Source: Podospora pseudoanserina (taxonomy: Eukaryota > Ascomycota > Sordariomycetes > Sordariales > Podosporaceae). Taken from it: 64,000 nucleotides of DNA. The notes under the pieces were generated by a model, which did no database searches, was not told the origin of the DNA, and was given only the letters and a program-made list of their open reading frames with translations. The DNA is taken from positions 3,224,001 to 3,288,000 of the forward strand of contig NC_085923.1 of assembly GCF_035222485.1 (NCBI RefSeq), in the 5' to 3' direction. The position numbers and the translations under genes were made by a program. Positions 33,359 through 43,993 of this stretch are shown here, piece by piece. Position 1 is the first letter of the stretch; each line of letters begins with the position of its first letter.

Positions 33359-34763
33359 CTAACCTCCCCTCTCCAACTGTTCCCTCTCCAACTGTTCCCT
33401 CTCCAACCCCAATGTCTGCCACGAAATCCTAGCTTCTATTAGCCCCCTCCTCTCCCCTCATCAGGTCATCACTGGAAGTAACTCACCAAGCCTGAAAAAC
33501 CCCCACCCCCAACCCCAAAACCCCCAACACCACCGCCGCCATAACCCCCGCAATAGTAGCCATCATCACATGCCTGCTCTTGCTCCTCCTCTCAAGCCAA
33601 ACATCCAGCCCCGACCTCGGCTTCGGGTTCTCAATCTCGTCGTACAGATCCATCAACCTCGACCCCCAGACACCAAATTTCATCACTTTTTCCCTTTCTT
33701 CCGGCCCGAGTTCAAATGCTGAGAGGCCGGATGTTTTGAACCGGAGGATATCCGGGTCGAAGCCCGATTTGGAGATTAGGGATCGGAGAAGGGATTGGGA
33801 TTTGGGGGAGGAGGGGGGGAAGAGGAGGTGGAGCGTGTGGAGGGTTTCGAGGGCTAGGGGCCGGGGGAGAGGAGGGGGGGCGCAGGTGTTATCTTGTCTG
33901 TCGTGGGCGGTGAAGGGGAGGAGGAGGTTTTCTTTGAGGAGTGAGCTCCAGGAAAAGATCTTCACCACGCCTTGTAATTCATCCAGTTTGAGGTGCTCGC
34001 GCAGGTCATCAGTCTTTTCCAACTTCAAACCCGCTTTCTGGACCAAATTGTGAGCCTGCAGCCCCCTTTTGACAGCATGCGCGTGCTGGTCGGTTTCCTG
34101 AAGGGAGGGGTGGACCCGAACCGGAAAAGTCTCCTCAATCTTAAACGGGTCGGATCTTAAGTCGGTATGATTATGAACCCTGCTGTGAAGCTCGTCCTCC
34201 ATCGAGGGTTGCGGACTGGTCATCGTCATGATGCGCAACGCGAGATCAATAGCCCTATCCTGATCTCCCCTCGGCACACCCCTCTCCTCGAAAACAAACT
34301 TCCGAAAGGCCTCCCTGCTGGTATCCCGCCCGTAGATGCGCAGTTTCGTGATCAGCTCGAATAGATCCTCATGACAAGACAACGCCGCCGCTTGGCTGTC
34401 CTGTTCAAAGTCCTCGGGTACGTAACCCCGTGTAAGCCGTCGGTAGATGTCGAAAAATGGCATTAACCTATCGCTTCGCTGAGACCAGGGGCATGATGTC
34501 GGGTTTTGGCAGGTTGTGTCCTCAAAACAGCCAGGGCACATATCCCAGTCCCAGAGCGCAGCACATAACCCTTTGAAATTCTCCCGAGTTACAGTTCGAA
34601 GCGGGAAAACGTGTAAACTGGTGACGGAAGCTTTGGATCGCTGAGAGGCGGCTCTGTTGACTACCCTCATGATGTCTTCGTTCTGGTCGTCGTTATCGTT
34701 TGATTGGGAGGACAGGGTTGTGAGTTGGATGGCTGTCTCTTCGTCGCGTGAAGTATACCCCAT
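33359..34763 (-). CDS. Fungal protein with a C-terminal membrane anchor, function unknown
   Basis: Minus-strand exons 34763-33487 and 33428-33359 (58-nt intron) give 448 aa. The second exon is supported because it extends VGVFQAW into ISWQTLG, matching FQSFIAWQAWK in the decayed homologue at 51436. A Cys cluster (C76, C79, C85, C91) in DMCPGCFEDTTCQ lies near the N-terminus; blocks follow at about 105-115 (PFFDIYRRLTR) and about 130-200. One membrane helix at about 402-424 (VMMATIAGVMAAVVLGVLGL) places the protein tail-in, with the body probably cytosolic. The last residues repeat Leu-Glu-Arg-Glu-Gln from a 15-bp tandem repeat. I know of no assigned function for this family. Confidence 0.78.
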
Positions 34764-35091
34764 TTATGTAGCATTTGCACAATCCTTGGTTGTTACTAAT
34801 TCAGAACAAGATGATAAGCGGTGGCGATGGCATGCGGTGATCCAGGAGTCTTAAAAGCTGTTTGTTCCCCGCAGGTGCAATGCGATGAGGCCAATGGATG
34901 ACTGACAGGGGTGCCGACCTAAGCATGCACCGCCTGCACGCTGCTGTGCGACAATGGCAAGGCACAGCCGCAATAGTGAACAGCAGATGATTCCAACATG
35001 AACAAGAGATCTTCAATATTTTTGTGTATCCAAATCCACGCTATGCTAGATTCCAAGATTTGTACAGAGATTTCCCGCCCCCCCTCCCCCG
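34764..35091. other. Intergenic
   Basis: A 328-bp spacer between two minus-strand genes, holding the 5' leader of the membrane-anchored gene and the 3' end of the kinase gene. Nothing else seen. Confidence 0.45.
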
Positions 35092-37599
35092 CTATCTTCT
35101 CTCCTTTCTCGCGATATCGGCCCAGCTTTGATGTGTTGGCATCGAAGGCACCTTGAACATCGAAGACCTGTGGCCCTCAAGATGCGCGTGCGCCGCCCGC
35201 GGCGATGAGAGAGCCGAACTGCTGGGGTGAGGGCTACCCATGCTCGCGGTAGCAGCAATATTGGAGCTGGCAACACTGGCACTGTCCAGGATGCTATTCC
35301 TCCTGGTACTAACACTCTCCCTCCGCACCATACCAGTGATACCAAGACCATACCTCATTTCTACTGTTTGGTCCTCTTCCGAGCCACCATGGTCAACATG
35401 CTCGTATGACTCTGCGGTGTGCGAGTTCTTTCTCTCCTGATTCAGGGCCGGAGTACCGATGGCTGGGGTTCCTGCAGCACTCGTCTCGGCGAGTGAATGC
35501 TTGGAGCTTTCGAGGCGACTGAAGACCGAACTGTTCATGCTGTATGTTGTGCTGTCTGTCGATGACGGGTCACGGTTGAGGATGGGGGTTCCGGCACGGA
35601 TGGGTGTGGCAGGGTTGACAGGCTGGGGTAGACGAGAGCCAGAATTCCGAGAACGAAGGGTGTAGCCTGCAAGGTCTGGGTTCGGACTACCGGGAGTGGC
35701 CGCGCCAGGCAAAGGTGTGTTTGCGAGGCGATTCATCGAATCACGACGGGGTATCATGGTGGGATTGAGAGAATCTCGTCGGGGCAGTAGATGAGGAGAC
35801 ATTTCCTTTGGGACAGCGGCAGCTACCAAATGGGGAGATGCAGGCTTGGAAGAGACGGCGCCTGCGGCCGTCTGCGAGTAGGTGAGCTTGGATCCAGGGA
35901 CAGCAGTTGGTGCTGCAAGCTTTGTCTGCGTTTTAACCGGAGGCGACAAAGGTGCTGCAGGATCATTGGGAATGGGATGTGTACGTGGTCGCATTCGCAT
36001 CATGAGGCCACCGTGAGCTGGATCTGAGGCAGGTCGGGGGAGGGTTGGTCGCGGTTGGCGTTTGTACGTTTGCTGGAATTCTGCAAGTTGTGCTGTGAGG
36101 CGCTTGCATTCACTTTGTTCCTTCTTGAGAAGATCCTGGAGCCGGGCAACGTTCTCGGCCTGGGCGTTTCGCTCTTTCAGAATCCGGGACTCGTAGGTAT
36201 CGTCCTTGGCCTCCAGAACCTCCAAGCGCTTGGCCATATTCATGTGATCAGCTTTCAGGCGATCGCGTTCGTCAACAAGAGCCCTGATCTTGGTGTTGAT
36301 CCGATCAGTCACAAAGCGGGCACTCTTCTTGCAGCAATGCGAATGGTAGACTTGTTCCACGCCGCCCAGGTCAATAAGTTCAGCATCCACCTGGAAAATG
36401 GATGGTCGGCGTTCGGCATCGAGATGGAGCATTTGTGACACCAAGTGCAGAGTGTGCTTTGGTGCAAAGGTGAAGGCGTTGACATCTTGGACCTCCTGAG
36501 TCGCCAGAGCCAAACGTTCCAGTCTGGGAAGGTAGGCGTTGATCTTGTCATCGCGACCTCGAAGCGTTAGATCAGCAATAATTTCGTCAAAATCAGCCAG
36601 GTCCCCTCCATGGATAACGGTGGCGATGTTCAGCAAGACAAGGCCGAGCGAGTAAACTTCAGCCGCCTGCATGGACCAGTCGCACTGCACTTGGTTGAGT
36701 TCAGGGGCTCTCCATTTTGGGGTTCCGGCAGGTCCTCGCGTCATTGTGTGATCTCGTTCGCCCACATCTTTTGCGATACCAAAGTCGGCGATGTAGACAC
36801 GTCCGGGGTTCAACAGGATGTTGGAAGGTTTTAGGTCGAGGTGGCGGATCTTTTCCTGGTGGCAGTATGCGACGGCTCGCGCAACGCATCCCATCGCTTG
36901 TTGTAGGTATTTCAGAGGGCATGTTCCTGTGTTTGGCTGGCTTCTCTTATCCACCGCGCTCAAATTATGTAGGTCAAGGGTATGCAGGCGTTTGATGATA
37001 TCTTCGCGGTCGCCTTCGCCCGACTTGAGATGGTCAATGTCGTTGAACAGGCAATCCAGGTTGCACACGGCGACGGGCCAGAGTAGCAGGTAGAGATTGC
37101 TAGAAATGCAGTAGGTGCCAACCAGCTTGACGATGTGATCATGGTCCAGCTTTTCCATCACACTGGCCTCCTCCCGCAGCAGTGATATTGGGAAGCGCCG
37201 ATGTGGCGGCCTCACTTGTTTCCTCGCCAGGCATATCGTGCGACCGTTGTTGGCGTAGACGACCTTTTGCACCACTCCAAAGCTCCCGGTTCCCAGCGGC
37301 GTATCGTTGGCGAGTTTGAATCGAGTGTGTAGTCTCTTGGCTTCGGCATGGTCGTCCAAAGGTGTGTGTTTGCCACTGTTGGCTTGATATTAGTGATGCC
37401 TGGCGCAAGTGGTACCAAGGGCCGTAGGGATATGACTGCTGCCTTACATTCCAGACCAATGTGTATGTGTTCTCTCCCACTCGTTGAGAATCTGTCGTTC
37501 GCATGCTTCTAGCTCGGCCCAGGCGTCGCGGGAAAGGCGCTGTATACTCGAGTGGGTGGTGGGCATCACCGTTTGCCAGCCATTGCCAGAATCACCCAT
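35092..37599 (-). CDS. Serine/threonine protein kinase with coiled coil and long disordered tail
   Basis: Minus-strand exons 37599-37448 and 37375-35092 (72-nt intron) give 811 aa. An N-terminal helix (WAELEACERQILNEWER) precedes the kinase domain at about 75-390. The P-loop is LGTGSFGVV, the lysine is in LARKQV, and the catalytic loop is HLDLKPSNIL (Leu replaces Arg of HRD, His and Asp kept). DFGIAKD and GTPKWRAPEL complete the activation segment. Residues about 415-495 form a charged coiled coil (DERDRLKADHMNMAKRLEVL). The remaining 300 residues are Ser/Pro/Thr-rich with RRDS and RRNS motifs that suit basophilic kinases. The subfamily is not recognised. The ATG at 37599 is the first in frame. 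Confidence 0.85.
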
Positions 37600-39076
37600 G
37601 CTTGTTAATGGTTCTGACAGCGGCAAACAGCGGAGACGGTGGAGAGAACGGATGAACTGGTGGGTTTCGACGGTAAACAAACTGGTTATATAGCGTATCT
37701 CAAACAAGCAGAGACACCATGACGAGGTTCAAGAAATACAAGGCAGAGGAGAGGACTGTTGATATGAGAATTCAGGCCAGAACTTGTAACAGGAGAAATC
37801 GCCAAAAAGAGCCGGCCGGTGTCCCTCTGGCGCTGCTGCAGGTGAGGGCGGTGGAAGAAACGTTTTTGGTGCCGAGCACTGCCCCTGCAAACTCTACTGG
37901 GGAGCGGCGGAGCAAGCGGGGGAGGTGGAGCCAATGAAGATCTGATTCGACATGGATGCCATTGGCCAATTTGTCTTGGAGTCCGTAGGGCTGGGTCAAC
38001 CTTTTTTCTGCCATCGTTTCTTTTGGGATTATCTCCAATCTGAAAAGATGCAAACAAGCTTTTCGTTGATCATGATTTTTCCTTCCTCCCGACACTGAGT
38101 TCGAAGGATGAGCCGGGCATAACTGACGACCCCCATGGCTCCTAGCTCACCTCAGGCATAAGGTATCGTGAGGGAGGGGTTTGGTGACATTGACGTCGGG
38201 AACATGGACTGTTGTTAATTTGGGAGTTCTCATTTGAGAAAAGTCTTCTAATGAAACGACAGGGCAAAGAAACAACATCGCCGGGAGGATGAGGGCATTC
38301 ATAACCAGCTGGTAACCATTAAGAAAGTTCACCAAGACGGGCATGGCCTTAGTCCCCCGCTTGGGACGACTAGCTCCCACTGACTGCTGGGTTAGCTCAG
38401 TATCTTAGACTAACATCGGTTCCAATTGAGATTACCCAAAATTGCTAAGATATGTTAGTCGGCCACGAGCTCACTTGACGTTGAGTAATCACCAAATGCT
38501 CTTTGCGACTTCAGATCAGTGAGGACAGCATAGGACTCCTGTCCGTTTGTCATCCTTGGACTATGTCATCTCAGTCGCCGATAACACGTACTGTCGCACT
38601 GGCATTACTCAGCACGTCCGGCAGCGAGGCTTGATGGACACAGAGAAAGGTCCATGCCACAGAAGCAACTCATATACTAAGCACCCCTGGCCCGAACCCC
38701 AACAACTGCAAAGAGACCCTTGTAAGGACACTGCCGGCTGACCAACGCCCACTTCCGATCGTTGGGACGAGATTGTCGCCAGCTCTTGACCTGGACAGAG
38801 CTGTTGCCTCTTTTAGCATTGTGGTTTTGGAAGGGCGGTACTACGAATTTTCAGGGAACTGATCACTTCCCCGAGGCTGGTTTTAACCTGTTCTGCGACA
38901 ACGCAGTGAATATCTCACATATTGAACACCACTTATAAGTCACCAGGCAGCAAAGAAACTTCTCGTTACACCGTGGGTCAAGGCTACACGTCCACGGACA
39001 ACTGGTCCCAAGACAGCTGGGGTCCTGGACACAGACGTTTATTGTGTCCTGATGCGCCGAGGACACGGCCGAACAT
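37600..39076. other. Divergent intergenic region kinase / bZIP
   Basis: About 1.5 kb of promoter DNA between divergent genes. It contains related TATCTTAGACTAACA and CTAAGATATGTTAGT blocks at about 38401-38456. No supported gene. Confidence 0.45.
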
Positions 39077-41096
39077 ATGTCTGATACGGCTACCGAGGAA
39101 GACGAAGAGGTCCACCCAATGCGTTACTCGCAAGGCGACCTCGCCATCCTCAGCGCCGAGGTCTACAACCCGGGCTTTTCCTACAACACATCTACCAAGT
39201 CACAAGTGTCAAAGAAGGGACGCCCTGCGGCATCAAATTCTGATACCGGTCCGAGGAAACGTGCAAAGACCCAGGCAACCGAGACCGAGAATGAACCAGA
39301 AGAAAAGAAGCGGTCAAGAGGGCGACCGCGCCTGGACGTGAAGGATGTGTCACCCAAAGACGTGAGTGCGACGGTTATGCTTCAGACTGATAGCTGGTTT
39401 TGACATTGGGACAGCGCCGAAGAACACAGGTGCGCCTCGCTCAGCGGGCCTATCGCAACCGAAAGGAAGAGGCTATTCAGACTCTCGAAAAGCAAGTCCA
39501 GGAGCTCAAGGAGAAGAACCAGGAGATGAACAATGCCTTTCTACGGCTGTCCGATTTCGCAACGAGTATGGGCTTCTTGGAGCAGTTACCAGAACTTGGA
39601 CACCAGCTGCGCCTGACAACCGAGAGATTCCTGTCGCTGACCAAGAGTAATACTGGTCAAGAAGGGAACAGCGGCCAACAAGCTTCTACTTCTAGTGACG
39701 GCTCGTCATCCCGGGACAGGTTGGAAAGCGCACCAGCCGACCCCCAGATCCCATCAACAGTCGCCGATAAGCCACCACAACAACAAACACAACTGTATGG
39801 GGGGCTCATGGTCAGCCATGAATCGGCTAGCCAGCCGACCAGCATTGTGTCCGCTCTCCCCCATGACTTTGGACAGTCCATGCCGTCAACGGCTCTTGGC
39901 TACGAAATTGTCACGCACCCAACCCTCACCAACGCTAGCTTTCCGTTCCAGACAACTCCAGACTTGACCTTCCTAGACCAGTTCACCACACCAGGTCTCC
40001 ACAGCTCTCTCCCAGCGCCCCGGTCTTACGCCCCTCACGAGATCACATTCGGCCGAAGACTCCAACGATTCGCCATCGAGAAAGCTCTCGTCCTCATCTC
40101 CATGCCGGACCCCCCCGAGAACCGGATCACCCGTGTCTTTGGCTTTTGTCTCCTCTTCGAAACACCCGACCTCATCAAGCGCCGTCTCGCCAGACAAGTA
40201 GCCCGCAACGCGCAAGACACCCTTCACAACTGGCAGTTTCCCTTCCACCACCTCGGCGGCGCCGGCACACACTACGATGTCACCACGGGAATCACCTCGC
40301 AGCGAATCGGCAACCAGGGCACAAGCGATGTTCTCAAACCAGCCAACACATCCGGCTTCGCGACCGGTCCATTCAGCCCAGAAGTGAACCGGATACGAGA
40401 CAATGCCTTGGACAAAAACATGCGGATAGAAACCCCTGGATTCGGAGGGGACTTGCTCGACCCGGATGAGGTGGAGATTTATCTCCAGGAAAGGGGCGTT
40501 ATTATTCCTGCCGGGACAGACTTCATCACGGCAGAGGTTGACCCAACAGCATTTGACACCCCAGAGTCGGGGAAGTATCCGTTCAAGAGTGCGCCGGGTG
40601 CACACCAGGAGTTTTCGTCACTTTCGAGTCCTTTAACGGCAGGGCGTGCTTCCCGACCGCCGATGCCGAGTAGTAATACCTTTGGAGATCAGTCGCGAGA
40701 GTCAGGCTGGGGGAATCACATGACTAGCGGGGGAAACGTCAAGATTGATTCGCTGGGAAGCTTCTCACAGGCCCGTTCATACACAATGGGCGTGCCGTCA
40801 ACATCTCATGATGCTGAGTTGAGAAATTTGTTTGCTTTTTCGGGGGGTATGGAGAGCAATGGTGGTTTTGGGGAGGGGTCACAGCACCAACAGTCACCGC
40901 CGAGACAGAGGGTAACGGTTGATGTTCATCAGTTTATTAAGGGTAAGTTCTGATGGGATGTTTTGCTTATGAAATCGTTTGTGTGCTGATATTCTGCATC
41001 ATAGGAATGGTAAGCAATGCCACCTGTTTAGGTCGAACACCTGGGTTCAGGCAGGAGCACATAAATGCAGCGTTTTGGCTGGCAGTGCAGAGTTAG
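39077..41096 (+). CDS. bZIP transcription factor, Pap1/Yap-like basic region
   Basis: Exons 39077-39361, 39415-40942 and 41005-41096 (introns 53 and 62 nt) give 634 aa. An acidic start and basic stretches (KKRSRGRPRL, AT-hook-like GRPR) precede the bZIP, whose basic region RRRTQVRLAQRAYRNRKEE starts at residue 96 directly after the first intron; the zipper continues LEKQVQELKEKNQEMNN to about 140. The QRAYRNRKE core is like Yap/Pap1 factors, but there are no C-terminal redox Cys-rich domains of Yap1 type. The last exon encodes CLGRTPGFRQEHINAAFW, a tail common in fungal bZIPs; without it the frame would end prematurely at KGKF. Target genes unknown. Confidence 0.88.
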
Positions 41097-41214
41097 TTGA
41101 TAAGCATGTTTGTATCATAGTATGGAACAGGCAACCATGAACCCATGGTATATCTTCTGTTGTTATATACAACAATGGGGCAATCCAATTTGTCCTCTTC
41201 ATATTTGTTTTCCC

Positions 41215-42413
41215 TCACTTCTTCTGGTCTTCTACTACCACATCCTCCGGCAGCGGAGCCCTATCACTCCCCTCCGCAAACCTCCCCTTCCTCACCCCCT
41301 CCAAATACCTCTTCTTACTAACCGGCAACCCCCTCTTCTTCCTCTCCTCCTCATGATAATACCTCCCCGCCTCCCTCCCCTTCTTATTCCTCCTCCAGCT
41401 CGTCCTCATCTTGAACACCTCCTCCTCCGTCACCTCCCCCCTCTCCACCCGCTCCCTATCCTCCTTTTTCATCTGCTCCTCCTCCACCCGTTCAATCTCC
41501 AAAAACGCCTCCGCCCTAGCAATCATATCCTCCCTCTCCCTATTCAACTCCCTCCCCAACCAGCCAACAACCTCATCCAACTCCCTCACATACCCCCCCG
41601 ACCCGCCCGCCTTCCCCAACGGAAGCAGCTGGTGCATCTTCCCATCCCACTCATCCTCCAACTCAGCCCTCAACCTCCGCTCATCATCCTCCCGGTAAAG
41701 CTCAGACAACGCAATGGTATTAACAGCCCTGTTCCTATTCTTAATCCTCACAATCCTCTCGATAACCCTAGATTGCGGTTTCTGCATCCTAAGAAACGGC
41801 ACCGTCCCCGCGGCGTCCAACCGTGGCGGTTTCCGTATCCCGTTTGGAATTTGCTCTATCGGTCGTGGTAACGGACGGGCAGGGTTGGGGATGTATCTAG
41901 GTGGCTCCCCCTCTTTCGACACCTTCACCACAACTGGAACCGTCCCCGGGATCGGCGTATTACTCGGCTCCAGATCAAGGAGACGTTCCCTCCTGTCGCG
42001 GAGGGATTCCACCCGTTTTTTGTTTTCTCTCAGAAAGTCCACAATTTGGGTATACGGGGAAGACAAAGGGTCGGCAGCGGAGGAGAGCAGAGTCAGGGCG
42101 TTGTACCCGTTTTTAAGGGCCGAGGTGATCAGCCGGGGGGAGACATCGTGCTTGTTACGTCTGAAAGCGTTGCGGATTATGGTCTTTATCGGGGGAGGTG
42201 TGGGCTTGGTTGGTTTTGCTGGGGGGATGTACAGCGACGGGTCGTCAGTGATGGAGGGGAGGGGGACGAGGGAGGCGGTGCGGAGGAGGGCTTTGTAGAG
42301 GGCGAGGCCTGTCGATTGTCAGTAATTATCTGGTCGAGGGGCATGGGGAGAAAAGAGGACAGACATGCTATCCTATGCCGCGACGAGCGGGCGGGTTGAA
42401 AAAACAACGGCAT
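41215..42413 (-). CDS. LYR-motif protein with Cup1-like N-terminal domain
   Basis: Minus-strand exons 42413-42365 and 42308-41215 (56-nt intron, GTCTGT donor, TTACTGAC branch) give 380 aa. Splicing creates HRIACLALYKALLRTAS, the Complex1-LYR signature (here LYK) of Cup1-like N-terminal domains; then RNAFRRNKHDVSPR and IVDFLRENK. LYR proteins act in mitochondria with acyl carrier protein in assembly of iron-sulfur and respiratory-chain components, so a mitochondrial role is likely, though this subfamily is poorly studied. The C-terminal half is charged and helical with WRRNKKGREAGRYYHEEE. The short first exon is the least certain part. It ends 119 bp from the end of the convergent bZIP gene. 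Confidence 0.78.
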
Positions 42414-42833
42414 TCATGTATCCATCGCCGCCAAGGTTGGCGATCACCGTTTGATGCGACTTTGAGAAATGGCAGCCTCGGAACTTTTTTGGAGAGAGCT
42501 CAAAGCGTCAAAATTACTTGGCGCACGCGCGTGGCACCGCGCAGGGACCCGCGCGGTCACGTGTGCCCATTAAACACCTGGGACGTCATCGCACTGAGCC
42601 TTGAATGGAGTGAAGAGATCCAAAGGGATTGTCATTTTTTGAAGTGTTCGTATTTGCTTTCTCATTGTGTCCGGCCATCCCATCACATCAACGCCTACAA
42701 GACCTTTCCGTTCGCTAATCAAACCCCCAGCCGACGCCCTCCTGGATCCCGCTGCGTTTGCCCATTCCCTCGGGAACAATCTAGAAGTCGCTCTAAAAAA
42801 CGTCTGTGGCATGTCATGTTGCGCCTCTTTCAC
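42414..42833. other. Intergenic
   Basis: A 420-bp spacer between two minus-strand genes. It holds the promoter of the LYR gene and the 3' UTR of MMS2. GC-rich blocks near 42525-42570 resemble promoter elements, but none can be named. Confidence 0.45.
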
Positions 42834-43506
42834 CTATTTGTAGACGGCATACTTGGAGCCCTCAGGGGGCTGGGGAAGCTTCTTATGTTCGTCCATATAT
42901 CTGCGAAAGACGGAGGTCAGCAACATGTTGTCCCAGTCTCTCGTCCCATGTCCACATATCTACTCACTTCCTGATCGCAATAAGAGCAGCCTCCAAACTC
43001 AAAGGGTCTTCCTTGGGCCTTGGGTTCTTGGCCAACTCGGTAGCAATGCGGGTCCAGTCGCGGAGAATAGCCACGGCGTTGGGGTCGACCTTGCCGTCTG
43101 TTGGGCTGACACCGGGCAGGTTGATCTGGCTGACGAAGTGGATGACGGGTGGCTCCTTTGGGTAGTTTGGACCGCACTCCATCTTAAGTTCGTAGATGCG
43201 GTTCTCGTGGTGTCCCTGTGGGTGGTCCGTCAGCTTGCCATGATACGATGGCGGGGTGGTACAGCTTGTCGCAGGGCAAACATACATGAGGAGGGCCCCA
43301 GATGGTACCTCTCCAATGGGTCATGAAGATATCTTCGGGGTCTTCAAGGCCATATGAGCAAGCACCTGCAGAAGACATCTGGGTTAGTTACTGCTTGAAC
43401 TCTTCAGTCAACCGCATAGCTTGGACCTACCCGCGCCCATGCCCTTCTCGCCCTTCTCCAGCTCGGCGAGGAGCTTAAAGTTCCTGGGAACTTGAGCTAC
43501 CGCCAT
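42834..43506 (-). CDS. MMS2: Ubiquitin-conjugating enzyme variant MMS2 (UEV)
   Basis: Catalytically inactive E2 partner of Ubc13 that directs Lys63-linked ubiquitin chains in DNA-damage tolerance. Minus-strand exons 43506-43431, 43365-43286, 43215-42968 and 42900-42834 (introns 65, 70 and 67 nt) give 156 aa. NFKLLAELEKGEKG opens the UBC fold. SYGLEDPEDIFMTHWRGTI and GPPHGHHENRIYELKM are UEV hallmarks, followed by YPKEPPVIHFVSQINLPGV. The active-site Cys of true E2s is absent, as expected. The C-terminus EGSKYAVYK is encoded in a separate exon. Head-to-head with MON2. Confidence 0.95.
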
Positions 43507-43993
43507 GGTGGTGTGTGTGGTTATTTGCCGGTGCCAATGTGTGTGTGCAGAGGAGGAGCGAGCAATGCTTCCCAAGTTCGTTTGTCGGATTGGGCGCGGG
43601 GGGTTCAAAGACAGACCGATGGCGGGAAGCCTGGACCACCAGCGCTATGCGGGACTGCGGGGACTTCCAGGTTGCCAAGGCGTCCTGCCAAATGGTGGGG
43701 TTCAAACACCTGCAGCTCAAAGGCGGTGAGTCTTAGCAGCCTGCTTAGTCAGGCCAGCTCCTGTCTTGGCATGTCCCTTGCACCTCCACCGTTGGAGATG
43801 GCTGGTTGGCTGTCCATTCCTCTGGCTGCTATGAGTGGGCATTGGACAGTGGACAACGAATGCATCTCACATCAAAGACGACCCGAAGACCACCGCCAGG
43901 AATTCCCCACGGTTAACCCTGGACTGTCAACATATACCGTCGTTTTTCTGCCTATGAAGCCTTGAAAATCCCTTGTCTTTACGAAATGCCATC
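43507..43993. promoter_or_regulatory. Bidirectional promoter MMS2 / MON2
   Basis: 487 bp between divergent start codons. Small frames in it have no recognisable product. GTGTGTGTGG next to the MMS2 start reads as CA repeats in the leader. Confidence 0.45.

Noticed and set aside
38389-38460. tRNA-like start GGGTTAGCTCAGT followed by related blocks
   Set aside because: Too short between the putative acceptor strands and no T-arm; the TATCTTAG/CTAAGATA blocks are weak and partly direct.
41110-41871. 253-aa plus-strand frame rich in Pro/Leu
   Set aside because: Antisense to the LYR/Cup1-like gene; a product of its Glu/Arg-rich coding sequence read backwards.
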